In this document: positions 32,574-42,105 of the stretch, one piece after another
Layout: every line of letters starts with the position of its first letter
Position numbering within the stretch: the stretch's first letter is position 1
Origin: G963662265 sp963668545
Lineage (GTDB): Bacteria; Spirochaetota; Spirochaetia; CADAEX01
Direction of reading: 5' to 3'
NCBI GenBank assembly: GCA_963668545.1
Contig: OY764868.1
Span: 1,426,001 to 1,490,000 of the forward strand
DNA length: 64,000 nucleotides
Program-made: the position numbers and the translations under genes
The notes under the pieces: model-generated
Told to the model about the DNA's origin: nothing
The model's database searches: none
Seen by the model: only the letters and a program-made list of their open reading frames with translations

Positions 32574-33643
32574 TTTATAAACTTCCTTATTGAGACTGCA
32601 CTTATTCTGAATGTATCGGAAGTATGCAGTTTACCTATAATCTCATATGAAAAATCCTCTTCAAGAAGAACCGGGAAATCGACATTGACCCTTATTATAC
32701 CTTCAAGCAGCTTTCCGTCTTCATATCCCACAAGGAAATCAAAATCCAGATTGCTTTCATTTACACTTATATTGGTGATTTTACCCTTCCATTTTACATA
32801 ACAGTTGTTGAACAGAAACGGTTTTTCAGCAACTTCACCAAAGTTTATTGTGTTATTGAAATATCTGAAATCCGGTTTTTCCAGATATGACTGAAGAAGA
32901 GTTGCCTTATCCTTAACATTTTCCGAAGCATTTGAAAACAGCAGCCTGTTAATTTCAATCTGTGCGCTGTTGTCATTGTTATCTATAAAGTGTTTTCTTG
33001 CCCTGTCGAAAGTCTTGATTATTTCCTTTTCTGTAAGATCTATTTCGAAATAACCGTTTTCAGCGGTCAGATTGCTGTTTTTATCAATACTGACCTCCGG
33101 ATATATATTATTCCTGTTTTTAATATAACTTATTGTCTTTACTGCAGAGAAATAAAGACCAGCTGAAATGGATAGTGTTAAAACAAGGACCAGGATAATT
33201 CTGATAAATTTATTGATGGAAACAGTGAATTGTCCCGGAATAAGCCTGTTTATGTTTTTTTTAATAAACTGATCTGAAACACTGTCAGGAACACCGCTTT
33301 TCCTCAGAAGATTGAGACCTCTCTTTGCAAACCTGTTGTCGGGATGCTTGTCAAGAACTTCAAGCCAAAGACGTATTGATTCCTTTGAATTATTTCTTTT
33401 AAGGTGAATAACAGCCAGTGCCAGAAGAGTACTGCTGCTTACAGGATTTATCTGAAGTGATCTTCTGATATAGGAATTTGCGCCGCTGTAATCTCCTGTA
33501 AAAAGGCAGGAGACACCAAGCAGATAGTAATATCTGTCATCTTCGCGATAATTGAATACATCAGGCTCAAGAAGTCTTATGACTTTTGAATAATTGCCGT
33601 ATCTGAAATATTTCTGTGCTTTTTTAAGGTTATTGCTCTTCAT
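32570..33643 (-). CDS. TPR protein with a single transmembrane helix
   Basis: The 357-residue protein has tetratricopeptide repeats in its N-terminal third (about 1-115; RYGNYSKVIRLLEPDVFNYREDDRYYYLLGVSCLFTGDYSGA). A transmembrane helix covers about 143-168 (IRIILVLVLTLSISAGLYFS), followed by a periplasmic C-terminal domain of mainly beta sequence. TPRs on the cytoplasmic side and a sensor-like outer domain suggest an envelope scaffold, but no family is recognised. It overlaps the upstream coiled-coil TPR gene by 14 bases and dtd by 4, so the three form one unit. Confidence 0.82.
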   Translation of the reverse strand: MKSNNLKKAQKYFRYGNYSKVIRLLEPDVFNYREDDRYYYLLGVSCLFTGDYSGANSYIRRSLQINPVSSSTLLALAVIHLKRNNSKESIRLWLEVLDKHPDNRFAKRGLNLLRKSGVPDSVSDQFIKKNINRLIPGQFTVSINKFIRIILVLVLTLSISAGLYFSAVKTISYIKNRNNIYPEVSIDKNSNLTAENGYFEIDLTEKEIIKTFDRARKHFIDNNDNSAQIEINRLLFSNASENVKDKATLLQSYLEKPDFRYFNNTINFGEVAEKPFLFNNCYVKWKGKITNISVNESNLDFDFLVGYEDGKLLEGIIRVNVDFPVLLEEDFSYEIIGKLHTSDTFRISAVSIRKFIK

Positions 33644-34532
33644 TCACCGGTTCACTGGTTTCAGTTTTATTTACAACTGGATTATCTGATTTATCTTTAT
33701 TATCATTATTCATATTTTTTAAAATTTCAATCTCTTTTTCCTGGAGTTTCAGTTTGTCCTGAAGAACAGCAATCTGTTTTTTAAGAACACTGTTTGTTTC
33801 CCTGAGTGTAAGGACTTCGTTGCTGATTTCATTATCTGACAGTATGGCCAGTTTTCTCTGGTATGCAAGAAGAGCCTGCTTATATTCCTTTTCCTTTTTA
33901 ATGAAAAGCTCTCTTTCATTCAATGATTCCTCATGGCTCCATTTGAGGAGCTTTAAAAGCTCATCTTCTTTTTTCCCCAGATTTATCAGTTCTGCCCTGT
34001 AGTTCGAAGCTTCATATTTATAGCTTTCAGGATAATCGTAAATAACCTTTTTATAAAAGGACAATGCCTTGTCTTTATGGCCCAGATAAAAAAGAGACTC
34101 ACCTATCCAGAAGTATGCGTTGCCGTTAAGCCTGTTTTCACCTGATTTCTCCAGAAATGTATGCATCTTTTCGATTGATTTCTCATAATCATTTTCGATG
34201 AAAAGTATTCTTCCTTTCTGGTATACAGAATTAACTGCCTCAGCTGTTCCAGGATATTTTTCAACTATGACATTAAATATATTATCTGCCTTGCTGTAGT
34301 TACCAAGGGCCATATTGGACTGCCCTGACCAGTAGTATAAAACCGGTTCATATTCAGGATCGCATCCGGAAAGTGCATTCTCAAAATAAGTAAGTGCCAT
34401 GTCATACTGATTATTTAAATAGGCTTCCTTGCCTTTCTCATAATCACTGTAAAATGCGGATTCCGTATAAACATTGGAATGGAGTGTTATAATAAATAAA
34501 ATAATAACAGATACGGTTTTCGATAATTTCAA
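33630..34532 (-). CDS. Periplasmic TPR/coiled-coil protein
   Basis: The 300-residue product has a signal peptide (KLSKTVSVIILFIITLHSNVYTES, cleavage near residue 22-24). Four to five tetratricopeptide repeats follow (about 27-185; YFENALSGCDPEYEPVLYYWSGQSNMALGNYSKAD). A leucine-zipper coiled coil lies at about 215-272 (EVLTLRETNSVLKKQIAVLQ), with a short polar tail. The order is the reverse of YbgF/CpoB (coiled coil first), so it is not simply that protein. AGGAGG (written CCTCCT on the + strand) precedes the ATG. It is probably an envelope adaptor paired with the next gene. Confidence 0.82.
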   Translation of the reverse strand: MKLSKTVSVIILFIITLHSNVYTESAFYSDYEKGKEAYLNNQYDMALTYFENALSGCDPEYEPVLYYWSGQSNMALGNYSKADNIFNVIVEKYPGTAEAVNSVYQKGRILFIENDYEKSIEKMHTFLEKSGENRLNGNAYFWIGESLFYLGHKDKALSFYKKVIYDYPESYKYEASNYRAELINLGKKEDELLKLLKWSHEESLNERELFIKKEKEYKQALLAYQRKLAILSDNEISNEVLTLRETNSVLKKQIAVLQDKLKLQEKEIEILKNMNNDNKDKSDNPVVNKTETSEPVNEEQ

Positions 34533-34571
34533 GGGATTCCTCCTCTGAAATTATCGGAAAAACCTGCATAT

Positions 34572-35258
34572 TTATTTACTCACAGCTCTGAAATCACTGC
34601 TTTTTCTTATTTTCTCTGCAATAACTGCAGGATTGTCGGAATTGAAGAAAGCAGATGCAGTTATCAGTATATCAGCTCCGTATTCTATGAGTTTACCTGA
34701 TGTCTCAGGATTTACTCCCCCGTCAACAAAAATTGTGAAATCAAGATTATTTTCTCTGCGGATAACATCGAGCTGCCTGATTTTGTCTACACAGGACTGT
34801 ATCATCTTCTGACCTGAAAAACCGGGATTGACTGTCATGACCTGAACATAATCAACATCTGAAATAATTTCAGAGAGAAAATCAACAGGCGTTGAAGGTA
34901 CAAGACATATACCTGCTTTTACACCGCGTGATTTTATATATTCCAGAGACCTGTGTACATGTATATCCGCTTCAATATGAAACGAGAGTGAATCTGCTCC
35001 CGCATCCATATATGAATCAAGGAACTTTGCCGGGTTATTCACCATCAGGTGAACATCAAGCGGAAGTTCTGTAATTTTCCTGATATCTGCTACAAATTTG
35101 TTTCCGAAAGTTATATCAGGAACAAAATGACCATCCATTATATCAAGATGAAGCATGTCTATACCTGATGTTTCACAGAGACGGACAGCTTCTTTAAGAG
35201 AGCTCAGATCAGCTCCCAAAACAGATGCAGCAATAAGTTTTTTCTTTAATTCTTTCAT
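34572..35258 (-). CDS. rpe: Ribulose-phosphate 3-epimerase
   Basis: It interconverts ribulose-5-phosphate and xylulose-5-phosphate in the pentose phosphate pathway. The TIM barrel carries ASVLGADLSSL, MLHLDIMDGHFVPDITFG (metal His/Asp), DVHLMVNNP, VQVMTVNPGFSGQKM and the FVDGGVNPET phosphate site. Length 228 is typical. It stands alone on the minus strand, divergent from the TPR gene at 35355 and separated from the downstream TPR gene by 39 bases. Confidence 0.97.
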   Translation of the reverse strand: MKELKKKLIAASVLGADLSSLKEAVRLCETSGIDMLHLDIMDGHFVPDITFGNKFVADIRKITELPLDVHLMVNNPAKFLDSYMDAGADSLSFHIEADIHVHRSLEYIKSRGVKAGICLVPSTPVDFLSEIISDVDYVQVMTVNPGFSGQKMIQSCVDKIRQLDVIRRENNLDFTIFVDGGVNPETSGKLIEYGADILITASAFFNSDNPAVIAEKIRKSSDFRAVSK

Positions 35259-35313
35259 GGATCATTATTAACAAATTATTATAATAAAAGCAATTATCAA
35301 AAAAGCTCTTTAA

Positions 35314-35341
35314 TTGACTATTTTCTGCTTCTGGGTATAAT
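35314..35341 (+). promoter_or_regulatory. Strong promoter of the TPR-greA operon
   Basis: TTGACT (35314-35319) and a perfect TATAAT (35336-35341) are 16 bases apart, with TG one base further upstream than an extended -10. The expected start near 35348 is only about 7 bases before the ATG at 35355, so the message would keep little of the AAGGAAGG ribosome-binding site. Confidence 0.65.
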
Positions 35342-35354
35342 AGAAGGAAGGATT

Positions 35355-36302
35355 ATGGATAAACGTGTTATTAACAGCCAGAATGAATTAAGCGCAATAC
35401 TGCAGCGTACAAGAGATATTATTAAAAACGGGGATTTTGACGAGGCAAGAACTGAGCTTGAAAACGGATTATCCATTGATTTTAATAATACTGAAGTAAT
35501 TACCGGCCTTAAATATATAAATTTCTGGATTGAAAGGAAGTCAAAATTCCATAACGTATCGGGGCATTTTGAAAGAGGAATGTATCTGTTCAAGCAGTGG
35601 GAAAAATTTCAGGAATTTATACAGAAATACAGTTTGAAAGACGAGATGACTCTTTATGCCCTCAAGTACTGGGTATTCAGCCAGGCTCTTTACCATTTCC
35701 TGGAAATACTTAATCATTCCCCTGATGATTATGAAATGCTTATAAAAATAGGGATATCATATAAAAATCTGGGTGATTACTGCAAGGCTCTCGAGTATCT
35801 GGAATATGCCGGTCAGAAGAAAAATGATGATGCAGAACTGCTTTCGGAAATGGCTGACTGTTATGCTTTGATTAATGAAGTGAGGGCTGCAAAAATATTT
35901 TTCAGGGAGGCATTCTTTATTGATCCTTCAAAAATAAATCTGTATTCCATGGAATCTCTTCTGATCGCTAAGCTTATTGAAAATATCAGGAGTCAGGGAT
36001 ATGAAAAAACCGAACTTAATGAATGGATTCCTGTATACGGAGTACTTTACGGTGTTTTTAATATAAAAAGGGAGCTAAAAGCGCTTGAGCTTGGGAAACT
36101 TAAGCAGTCAATTCATGCACTGGAAAACAGATATGAAGAGGAACCTGAAAACAGGTATATTACAATTCCGCGCCTGTTAAACAGGTATTTCTGGCTGATT
36201 GATTATTATATTAATGTAAAAGACAGCCGTGACAGAATAGAGGATATTCTCAAAAAAATTAATAAATTAAATCCTTCAGTATATGAACTTTATACAAACT
36301 AA
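35355..36302 (+). CDS. Cytoplasmic TPR protein
   Basis: The 315-residue protein has no signal peptide or membrane helix. It contains tetratricopeptide repeats, clearest at about 130-205 (EMLIKIGISYKNLGDYCKALEYLEYAGQ and ELLSEMADCYALINEVRAAKIFFREAFFID), and a helical C-terminal region. No enzymatic motif is seen. It is followed after 47 bases by the TPR-GreA fusion, and a strong promoter lies in front, so a role linked to transcription or to the shared TPR system is possible but unproven. Confidence 0.82.
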   Translation: MDKRVINSQNELSAILQRTRDIIKNGDFDEARTELENGLSIDFNNTEVITGLKYINFWIERKSKFHNVSGHFERGMYLFKQWEKFQEFIQKYSLKDEMTLYALKYWVFSQALYHFLEILNHSPDDYEMLIKIGISYKNLGDYCKALEYLEYAGQKKNDDAELLSEMADCYALINEVRAAKIFFREAFFIDPSKINLYSMESLLIAKLIENIRSQGYEKTELNEWIPVYGVLYGVFNIKRELKALELGKLKQSIHALENRYEEEPENRYITIPRLLNRYFWLIDYYINVKDSRDRIEDILKKINKLNPSVYELYTN

Positions 36303-36349
36303 GGTTGTTATACTTCTCATAATTTTATAAAATACTTCTGGAGATAAAA

Positions 36350-39043
36350 ATGAGTTCTAAAACTATTGATAAGATTAGTCATCTGCTTAATGAAGAAAAA
36401 TGGACAAGGGCAACAATTAAAAGTTATTCAATCACAAATTTCAAGGATCTTGATGAGCTGATTGATGAGGTAATGGATGATGAAAATCAGCAGGAAATTG
36501 TTGATATATGCGAGGAGCACCTGCATCATACAAAGAACAGTATCATAGCTCTTTATATATCCGGAATTATTTCACTTTCAAGGCACATGATTGATGATTC
36601 AAACCTGATGATTCTGATAAACATTTTTTCAGACAATCATAAATGGAATGTTGTAGAGTACCTGTGTGAAAGGATACTGGACTTCGGTGAAAACAAGTTC
36701 GCACTCAGGACACTGGCGGAATGTTATGATAATGAAAATGAAGAGGAAAAAAAATACGAGATATGGGAAAGACTTGTAAGAATTGATTATGACGAGACAG
36801 AAATAGTAAGGCAGCTTGCTGAAAAATATGAGCAAGAGGGTAACTCCGAAAAAGCTGTTGAATACTATAAAAAAGCGGTTCACAGATATGTAAACAAAAA
36901 ACTCTTTGCAAATGTCAAGGAAATCTGGACAAAGCTTCTTGAAATCTGTCCGGATGATATTGATTTTTATTATCACCTAAATAAGAAAATTGCAAAAAAT
37001 ATCAGCACTGAAAGGGCTTCACAGCTGCTTGAAGAACTGTATGAATACTATAAAGAAAGAAAAGAATGGGATACAGCCATTGATATCCTTAAAAATATTT
37101 TGTTTTTTGATACAAAGGATTCAGATACCAGAAGTGAAATTATATACTGTTTCAGACAGAAATACAGTTATCACAGCCAGGTTGAAGAATATATCAAGGT
37201 ATCAAATCTTGCACAGAAATGGAGAAATATCAACGAGGCAATTTCAGATTTTGAAAAGCATATTTCCTTTGATGCGGGAAACTTTGTATTCCACAGGTCA
37301 TGGGGTATTGGACGGATCAAGTTAATTAAAGGTGATAATGTGGTTATTGATTTTATCAAAAAGCGGGACCATAAAATGTCGCTTAAAATGGCTGTAAATG
37401 CACTTACAATGCTCGGCAGGGAGCATATCTGGGTAATCAAAAGTACTACAAAGAAAGATGAACTCAGAAAAATGATAAAATCTGATATTGCCTGGACTCT
37501 CAAAACTATTATCAGAAGTTTTGACAATGCGGTTGACATGAAAAAAATCAAGTCAGAACTTGTTCCTGGTATTCTTACCCCAGGCGAATGGACAACATGG
37601 AGCAATGAGGCGCGAAAGATACTTAAAACTGACTCGGATTTCGGAAATCTTCCTGATAAAGTTGATTTTTTCGTTGTAAGGGATACCCCTATCTCATACG
37701 AAGAAAAGACATTCAACAAGTTTAAGGCAGAAAACAACTTTTTTGCCAAAATAAAGACTTTTCAGGATTTCATGGATGAAATTTCTGTTGAATCAGATTA
37801 TTTCCCTGAAATGTTTCTGTACTTTACAAACTACCTTAAATCATATTCATCTGTTAATGAATTTGTAATAAGCAGTTATCTTATCATGGAAATGGTTATC
37901 AACAGGTTCCCCCATATGAATCCCAATATGCAGATGGAATTCCGTGAATTATTTGAGGAAATAGATGACCTGACAGGTCTGTTTCAAAAAATCAATGACA
38001 GTGAACTTAGAAAACTCTTTCTTGATAAGATCAAGAAAGAAGTTGAAACATGGCCGGAGATATTTGCTGAGCTTTTCCCTGTATTTCTCAACAGATATAT
38101 AATTGATTCACTCAACAAGGCAGGAAAAAAGGAATCCATCAAAAAACTTGTTATGAAAATCCAGGAAGACTACAAGGATTACCGTGAGGCATTTATTTGG
38201 ATTTACAGGAACAGTGAAGATTATCCTTTCTTTCAGAAATATTTCTATGATGAAGAAAAAGTTCTGGTCAACTTGATTCATCTGCTGGATATTACATACA
38301 GAGAGATTATAAATAAAAGAAATGTAAGCAACAACAAGAAGATCAACAGGCAGATATCAATATTCCTTTTCAAGGAAAACAGACTTGAAAACTTTCTAAA
38401 GGAAGCTGACAGGGAAACAGTAATCAGAATGATATCTCTTATTGATGATGTTCAGGGTCTTGATCCCGCTATGGTTGTCGGTCTTAAAAAACTTGTCAAA
38501 GGGAAATATGCCGATATTGCATTTATCGGAGAAACAGAAGAAATTGAGACTTTCTCCAGGGGCGGAATCATTGTTACAGAAGATGCTCTTAACAGGAAAA
38601 AACTTGAGCTTAAGCATATACTTGAAGTTGAAATACCTCTTAACTCCAAGGAGATCGGAGCTGCAATAGAGCTCGGTGACCTCAAGGAAAATGCCGAATA
38701 CAAGGCAGGAAAGGAAAAACAGGAACTTCTGAACATTTCAGTCGGAAAGCTGAAGGACGAGATTGAAAAATGCAAGGTTTTTGATCCTTCAACAGCTGAT
38801 ACAAAAAAAATATCGTTTGGGAATGTTGTGGAACTTAAAAACAAAGAAACCGGAAAGAAGGAAGTCTATACAATACTTGGACCCTGGGAATCTTCACCTG
38901 AAAAAAATATTATTTCATACATGGCTCCGTTCGGAAGCGCTCTTCTTAATGCGAAAACAGGGGAAGAGCTGAAATTTACTATCAATGACAGAAACTATGA
39001 GTATGAAGTAGGGAAAATAAAAATGGCTGATATATTCAAATAA
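36350..39043 (+). CDS. greA: Giant GreA: helical-repeat domain fused to transcript-cleavage factor
   Basis: The last 155 or so residues of this 897-residue protein are a complete GreA. The coiled-coil tip has LGDLKENAEYKAGKEKQELL (near residue 775, with the Asp and Glu that activate RNA cleavage), and the FKBP-like C-terminal domain has GNVVELKN and ILGPWESSPEKNIISYMAPFGSALL. The first 740 residues are mostly helical with TPR-like repeats (about 90-260; LAEKYEQEGNSEKAVEYYKKAVHRY) plus a VFHRSWGIGRIKLI beta patch near 310. GreA rescues backtracked RNA polymerase; normal GreA is about 158 residues. Very long GreA proteins are known in treponemes. The partner of the added domain is unknown. Confidence 0.93.
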   Translation: MSSKTIDKISHLLNEEKWTRATIKSYSITNFKDLDELIDEVMDDENQQEIVDICEEHLHHTKNSIIALYISGIISLSRHMIDDSNLMILINIFSDNHKWNVVEYLCERILDFGENKFALRTLAECYDNENEEEKKYEIWERLVRIDYDETEIVRQLAEKYEQEGNSEKAVEYYKKAVHRYVNKKLFANVKEIWTKLLEICPDDIDFYYHLNKKIAKNISTERASQLLEELYEYYKERKEWDTAIDILKNILFFDTKDSDTRSEIIYCFRQKYSYHSQVEEYIKVSNLAQKWRNINEAISDFEKHISFDAGNFVFHRSWGIGRIKLIKGDNVVIDFIKKRDHKMSLKMAVNALTMLGREHIWVIKSTTKKDELRKMIKSDIAWTLKTIIRSFDNAVDMKKIKSELVPGILTPGEWTTWSNEARKILKTDSDFGNLPDKVDFFVVRDTPISYEEKTFNKFKAENNFFAKIKTFQDFMDEISVESDYFPEMFLYFTNYLKSYSSVNEFVISSYLIMEMVINRFPHMNPNMQMEFRELFEEIDDLTGLFQKINDSELRKLFLDKIKKEVETWPEIFAELFPVFLNRYIIDSLNKAGKKESIKKLVMKIQEDYKDYREAFIWIYRNSEDYPFFQKYFYDEEKVLVNLIHLLDITYREIINKRNVSNNKKINRQISIFLFKENRLENFLKEADRETVIRMISLIDDVQGLDPAMVVGLKKLVKGKYADIAFIGETEEIETFSRGGIIVTEDALNRKKLELKHILEVEIPLNSKEIGAAIELGDLKENAEYKAGKEKQELLNISVGKLKDEIEKCKVFDPSTADTKKISFGNVVELKNKETGKKEVYTILGPWESSPEKNIISYMAPFGSALLNAKTGEELKFTINDRNYEYEVGKIKMADIFK

Positions 39044-39066
39044 GACAGAATCCAGGTAAAAAAGAT

Positions 39067-40749
39067 ATGATAAAAAGAACAGTTGTTTTAATAATAATGA
39101 TTGCAGTATGTACGTTTTCTATATCGGCAAAACCTGTGGATGTTGTCGTAATGCTTGATACATCAGAAAGTGTTCTGCCGATATATGATAAACTTGTAAA
39201 TTATATAGTTAAAAATGTTTTAACAAATCATGTGAGGTTCGGAGATACTTTTCACCTGATAAGTTTTGATTCAAAGCCTGAGCTGATATATTCCAGGCAG
39301 CTTCAGAACAGCGAAGATCTTGAGAATGTAGTCGCAGACCTTTTTCTCTTAAACCCTCTGGGTAAACATACCGATTTGATAATGGCGCTAAAGTATCTGA
39401 ATCAGTATGTATCATCCCTGTCAGATTCAGGAAACAGTGAAATAATTATTCTGACAGACGGGATTCATGATCCTCCTCCGGGAAGTCCTTTCAGTGAAAT
39501 TTATGAAACAGATAAAATTACAGGTGATAAAATAAACCTTCTTGAAAATGAACTTAAATCAATTACAAGGAACGGAATGAGTGTAAGCCTTGTAAAGCTT
39601 CCTGAAAACGGTAAAACTGATACAGGATCGGAAAATAATTCAGAAACAGGCACTGCTGATTCTTTATCTACAGATCAGAAGGAAAAAAGTGATGATTCAG
39701 GATCTGATGCAAAAGCAGTTTCAGACAGCAACAATGAACTCCCGGTAATTAATGAAAAAACAGATAACAATATTTTTTCATTTGCTGATAATGGATCATC
39801 AAAAATATATAAGACAGAATTTTTCAGCAGTCTGAAGAACGATGATTCTGCAACAGGGTCTCCACGAATAACATATCCTGTTAAAATGGATAAAATAAAA
39901 TACCATTTCAAACTTCCCCTTGATATTGAAAATTTCTACAGCAAAGCTATACTGCTTAAACTGGACAGAGTGCTGTTCAGAGGAGAGGATATACTTGATA
40001 ATGATATCAGTATCAAGCTTGAGGAAAGGGAGAATAAGAAAATATCAGTTGACCTGAAGCTGCCACGCACTGTTGAGCCTGGTGAGTTTGATCTTTCAAT
40101 AAAGCTGATATTCAATGATCAGAACCGGGCATATCCTGATACAGCTGTTATTCATGTTTACCTGAAAAAATCAGTTTCTGATTTCCTCAAGGATATAAAT
40201 ATTGTATTCAAGATAATTTTTCTGGTGCTTATTGCCGCGGTTCTTGTAGTATTTTTCTTTATTTTCTTCAGCTCATTTGTGCATGTTTCTGTAAGGGATT
40301 CATATAATGTTATAAAAAAGGATTTTGAGGAAATATTGAGCGATAAGGCTCTGCGTCCACTGGCCCTCAGAGTTATAGGACAGAATGACAGCAGAATAGG
40401 AAGAAGAAATATACACAGTTTTAATGACAAATCTGTGAAGACTCTCGGCGGAGGGCACTCATCCTACCTGATTTTTCTTTATAAAATACCTTCGCATATA
40501 GCTGAAATAGCTCACAGGGACGGAAAATACTGGATTTCTGTCAGGGAAAAAGATTTTTTTCCTGATATGGAAGAGGACTCTTCTGAAATAGTATTTGAAA
40601 GAAATATAAGAATACGTACAGAAAACAATACATATGTAGAATGCTATTTTTATGAGTATATTTCACCGCTGGAAAAAATCAATACAATAATGAAACTTAC
40701 TGAACATAAGGGAATGCCTGAAAACAGGATTTCTATTTATTCCAGGTAG
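39067..40749 (+). CDS. Membrane protein with von Willebrand factor A domain
   Basis: After a signal peptide (residues 1-21) comes a vWA domain with an intact MIDAS: Asp31-Thr-Ser33-Glu-Ser35 (DxSxS), Thr in GKHTD near 98 and Asp in ILTDG near 136. The domain should bind a metal and a protein ligand outside the cytoplasm. A long Ser-, Asp- and Lys-rich linker (about 180-250) follows, then a beta domain, a transmembrane helix (about 378-402) and a cytoplasmic C-terminus of about 155 residues with a compact beta pattern (RIGRRNIHSFNDKSV) that might be a diverged FHA-like fold; this last point is weak. It lies 23 bases after greA. Confidence 0.85.
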   Translation: MIKRTVVLIIMIAVCTFSISAKPVDVVVMLDTSESVLPIYDKLVNYIVKNVLTNHVRFGDTFHLISFDSKPELIYSRQLQNSEDLENVVADLFLLNPLGKHTDLIMALKYLNQYVSSLSDSGNSEIIILTDGIHDPPPGSPFSEIYETDKITGDKINLLENELKSITRNGMSVSLVKLPENGKTDTGSENNSETGTADSLSTDQKEKSDDSGSDAKAVSDSNNELPVINEKTDNNIFSFADNGSSKIYKTEFFSSLKNDDSATGSPRITYPVKMDKIKYHFKLPLDIENFYSKAILLKLDRVLFRGEDILDNDISIKLEERENKKISVDLKLPRTVEPGEFDLSIKLIFNDQNRAYPDTAVIHVYLKKSVSDFLKDINIVFKIIFLVLIAAVLVVFFFIFFSSFVHVSVRDSYNVIKKDFEEILSDKALRPLALRVIGQNDSRIGRRNIHSFNDKSVKTLGGGHSSYLIFLYKIPSHIAEIAHRDGKYWISVREKDFFPDMEEDSSEIVFERNIRIRTENNTYVECYFYEYISPLEKINTIMKLTEHKGMPENRISIYSR

Positions 40750-40761
40750 AAAGAAAAACTG

Positions 40762-42105
40762 TCAAAGTTCTTCAAGAACTGCTTTCGCATAATTCTTAAA
40801 AGATGAAGAAGAAACATTATCAGCTGTAAATGTTTCAACCTTGCTTTTCAGCGAACTGCATTTGTTTGTTTTTATCCCTTTCAGTCCGGACAGCTTGATT
40901 GTAAGTGATGGATGGTCAAGCATTCTTGAATAAAAATCCTCAAGATTATCAGATTTTTTATTAGCAAGTGTGCTGCATGCAGTTTCCAGAAGGACAGGTG
41001 TTTTTGATTCCCATTCATCTTCAAGTATCCCGCTTATAACAGTTCTTGAACCTGAAATATCGTTGTTAATAAGTTCTATAAGTGAAAGCTTTCTCAATTC
41101 AACTGAAGCTTTTTTATCAGATACTTTCTCACGGAGAAACTTCAGGGATTCAGGTGATGCTATCTCTGCAAGTGCTTTAACTGATTCTGTCCTTACAGGT
41201 TTTGCTGGATCATTAACTGCTTTATATTCAAGGTAAGGAACAAATGATTCCTTTTTCATCCCGGCAGCTGATACTGCTGCCTGTTTCCTTATCTGCCAGC
41301 TGTCATCTTTAAGTGCCTGAAGCATTATTTTTTCAGTATCATCCCTGTTGAATTTAGAGATTGCTTCAAGTGCATAGGACCTGATAAAAGGGTCGGTATC
41401 TTCATATGTCCTGAGAAGAAAAGGATATGCTTTATCATCCCCTATAAGTCCCAGAGAATGGCATGCATACTGTTTGGAAGTTTTATCAATATAATCATCA
41501 TTAAGTATATCAAGAAGAAAATCAACAGATGAACTGTCTTTAAGCTCACCGATGTTGAGCAGTATTTCTGTTCTGACTTTGTCGCTTTCATCCTTATCAT
41601 ACTGTTCAATAAGTTTAGCGGTGAAATCTTTGCTGCCTGATACGGAAAGTGCTTTTACAGCTTCAATGCGGAATATTTCATCTGATGAGTCAAGAAGTGA
41701 AATAAAATCATTATTGTATTTCCCCTTCCCTGTTCTGGAGAGATATACAATTGATTTACTGACTACATTTTTACTGTTGTATTCTTTCTCTTCAATAAAT
41801 CTGTAAACAGTTTCATCTGCATCATAATACTCTGTTTCAATAAAGAGATTCAGAATATTTTCAGCTACTTTCCTGTTTTTTGTTTCTGAAAGAATTTCAG
41901 TAAGTCTTTTATTGAAGTCTGGATTTTTTTCCTCAGTAAGAGATTCAATAAGATCAAGTATTTCAGAGTTTATTCCGTAAAGAAGCTTCTCTTCCCTCTG
42001 CATTTTTAATGATTTTTCTGTTTCAATATTATTTTCCGACTGCTGTGAAAAAACAGTTTGCGGTATTAACAGTGCAAGCAGGAATATGACATATTTGAAT
42101 TGCAA
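40762..42105 (-). CDS. Exported HEAT-repeat protein
   Basis: The 447-residue product has a signal peptide (QFKYVIFLLALLIPQTVFS, cleavage before QQSENN) and about nine HEAT repeats from residue 110 on. Examples are FRIEAVKALSVSGSKDFTAKLIEQYDKDES, VRTEILLNIGELKDSSSVDFLLDIL and WQIRKQAAVSAAGMKKESFVPYLEY. Such alpha-solenoids are protein-binding scaffolds; no enzyme motif is seen. It directly follows murJ (no gap) and is the last gene of the long minus-strand operon, 12 bases from the end of the vWA gene. Confidence 0.85.
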   Translation of the reverse strand: MQFKYVIFLLALLIPQTVFSQQSENNIETEKSLKMQREEKLLYGINSEILDLIESLTEEKNPDFNKRLTEILSETKNRKVAENILNLFIETEYYDADETVYRFIEEKEYNSKNVVSKSIVYLSRTGKGKYNNDFISLLDSSDEIFRIEAVKALSVSGSKDFTAKLIEQYDKDESDKVRTEILLNIGELKDSSSVDFLLDILNDDYIDKTSKQYACHSLGLIGDDKAYPFLLRTYEDTDPFIRSYALEAISKFNRDDTEKIMLQALKDDSWQIRKQAAVSAAGMKKESFVPYLEYKAVNDPAKPVRTESVKALAEIASPESLKFLREKVSDKKASVELRKLSLIELINNDISGSRTVISGILEDEWESKTPVLLETACSTLANKKSDNLEDFYSRMLDHPSLTIKLSGLKGIKTNKCSSLKSKVETFTADNVSSSSFKNYAKAVLEEL

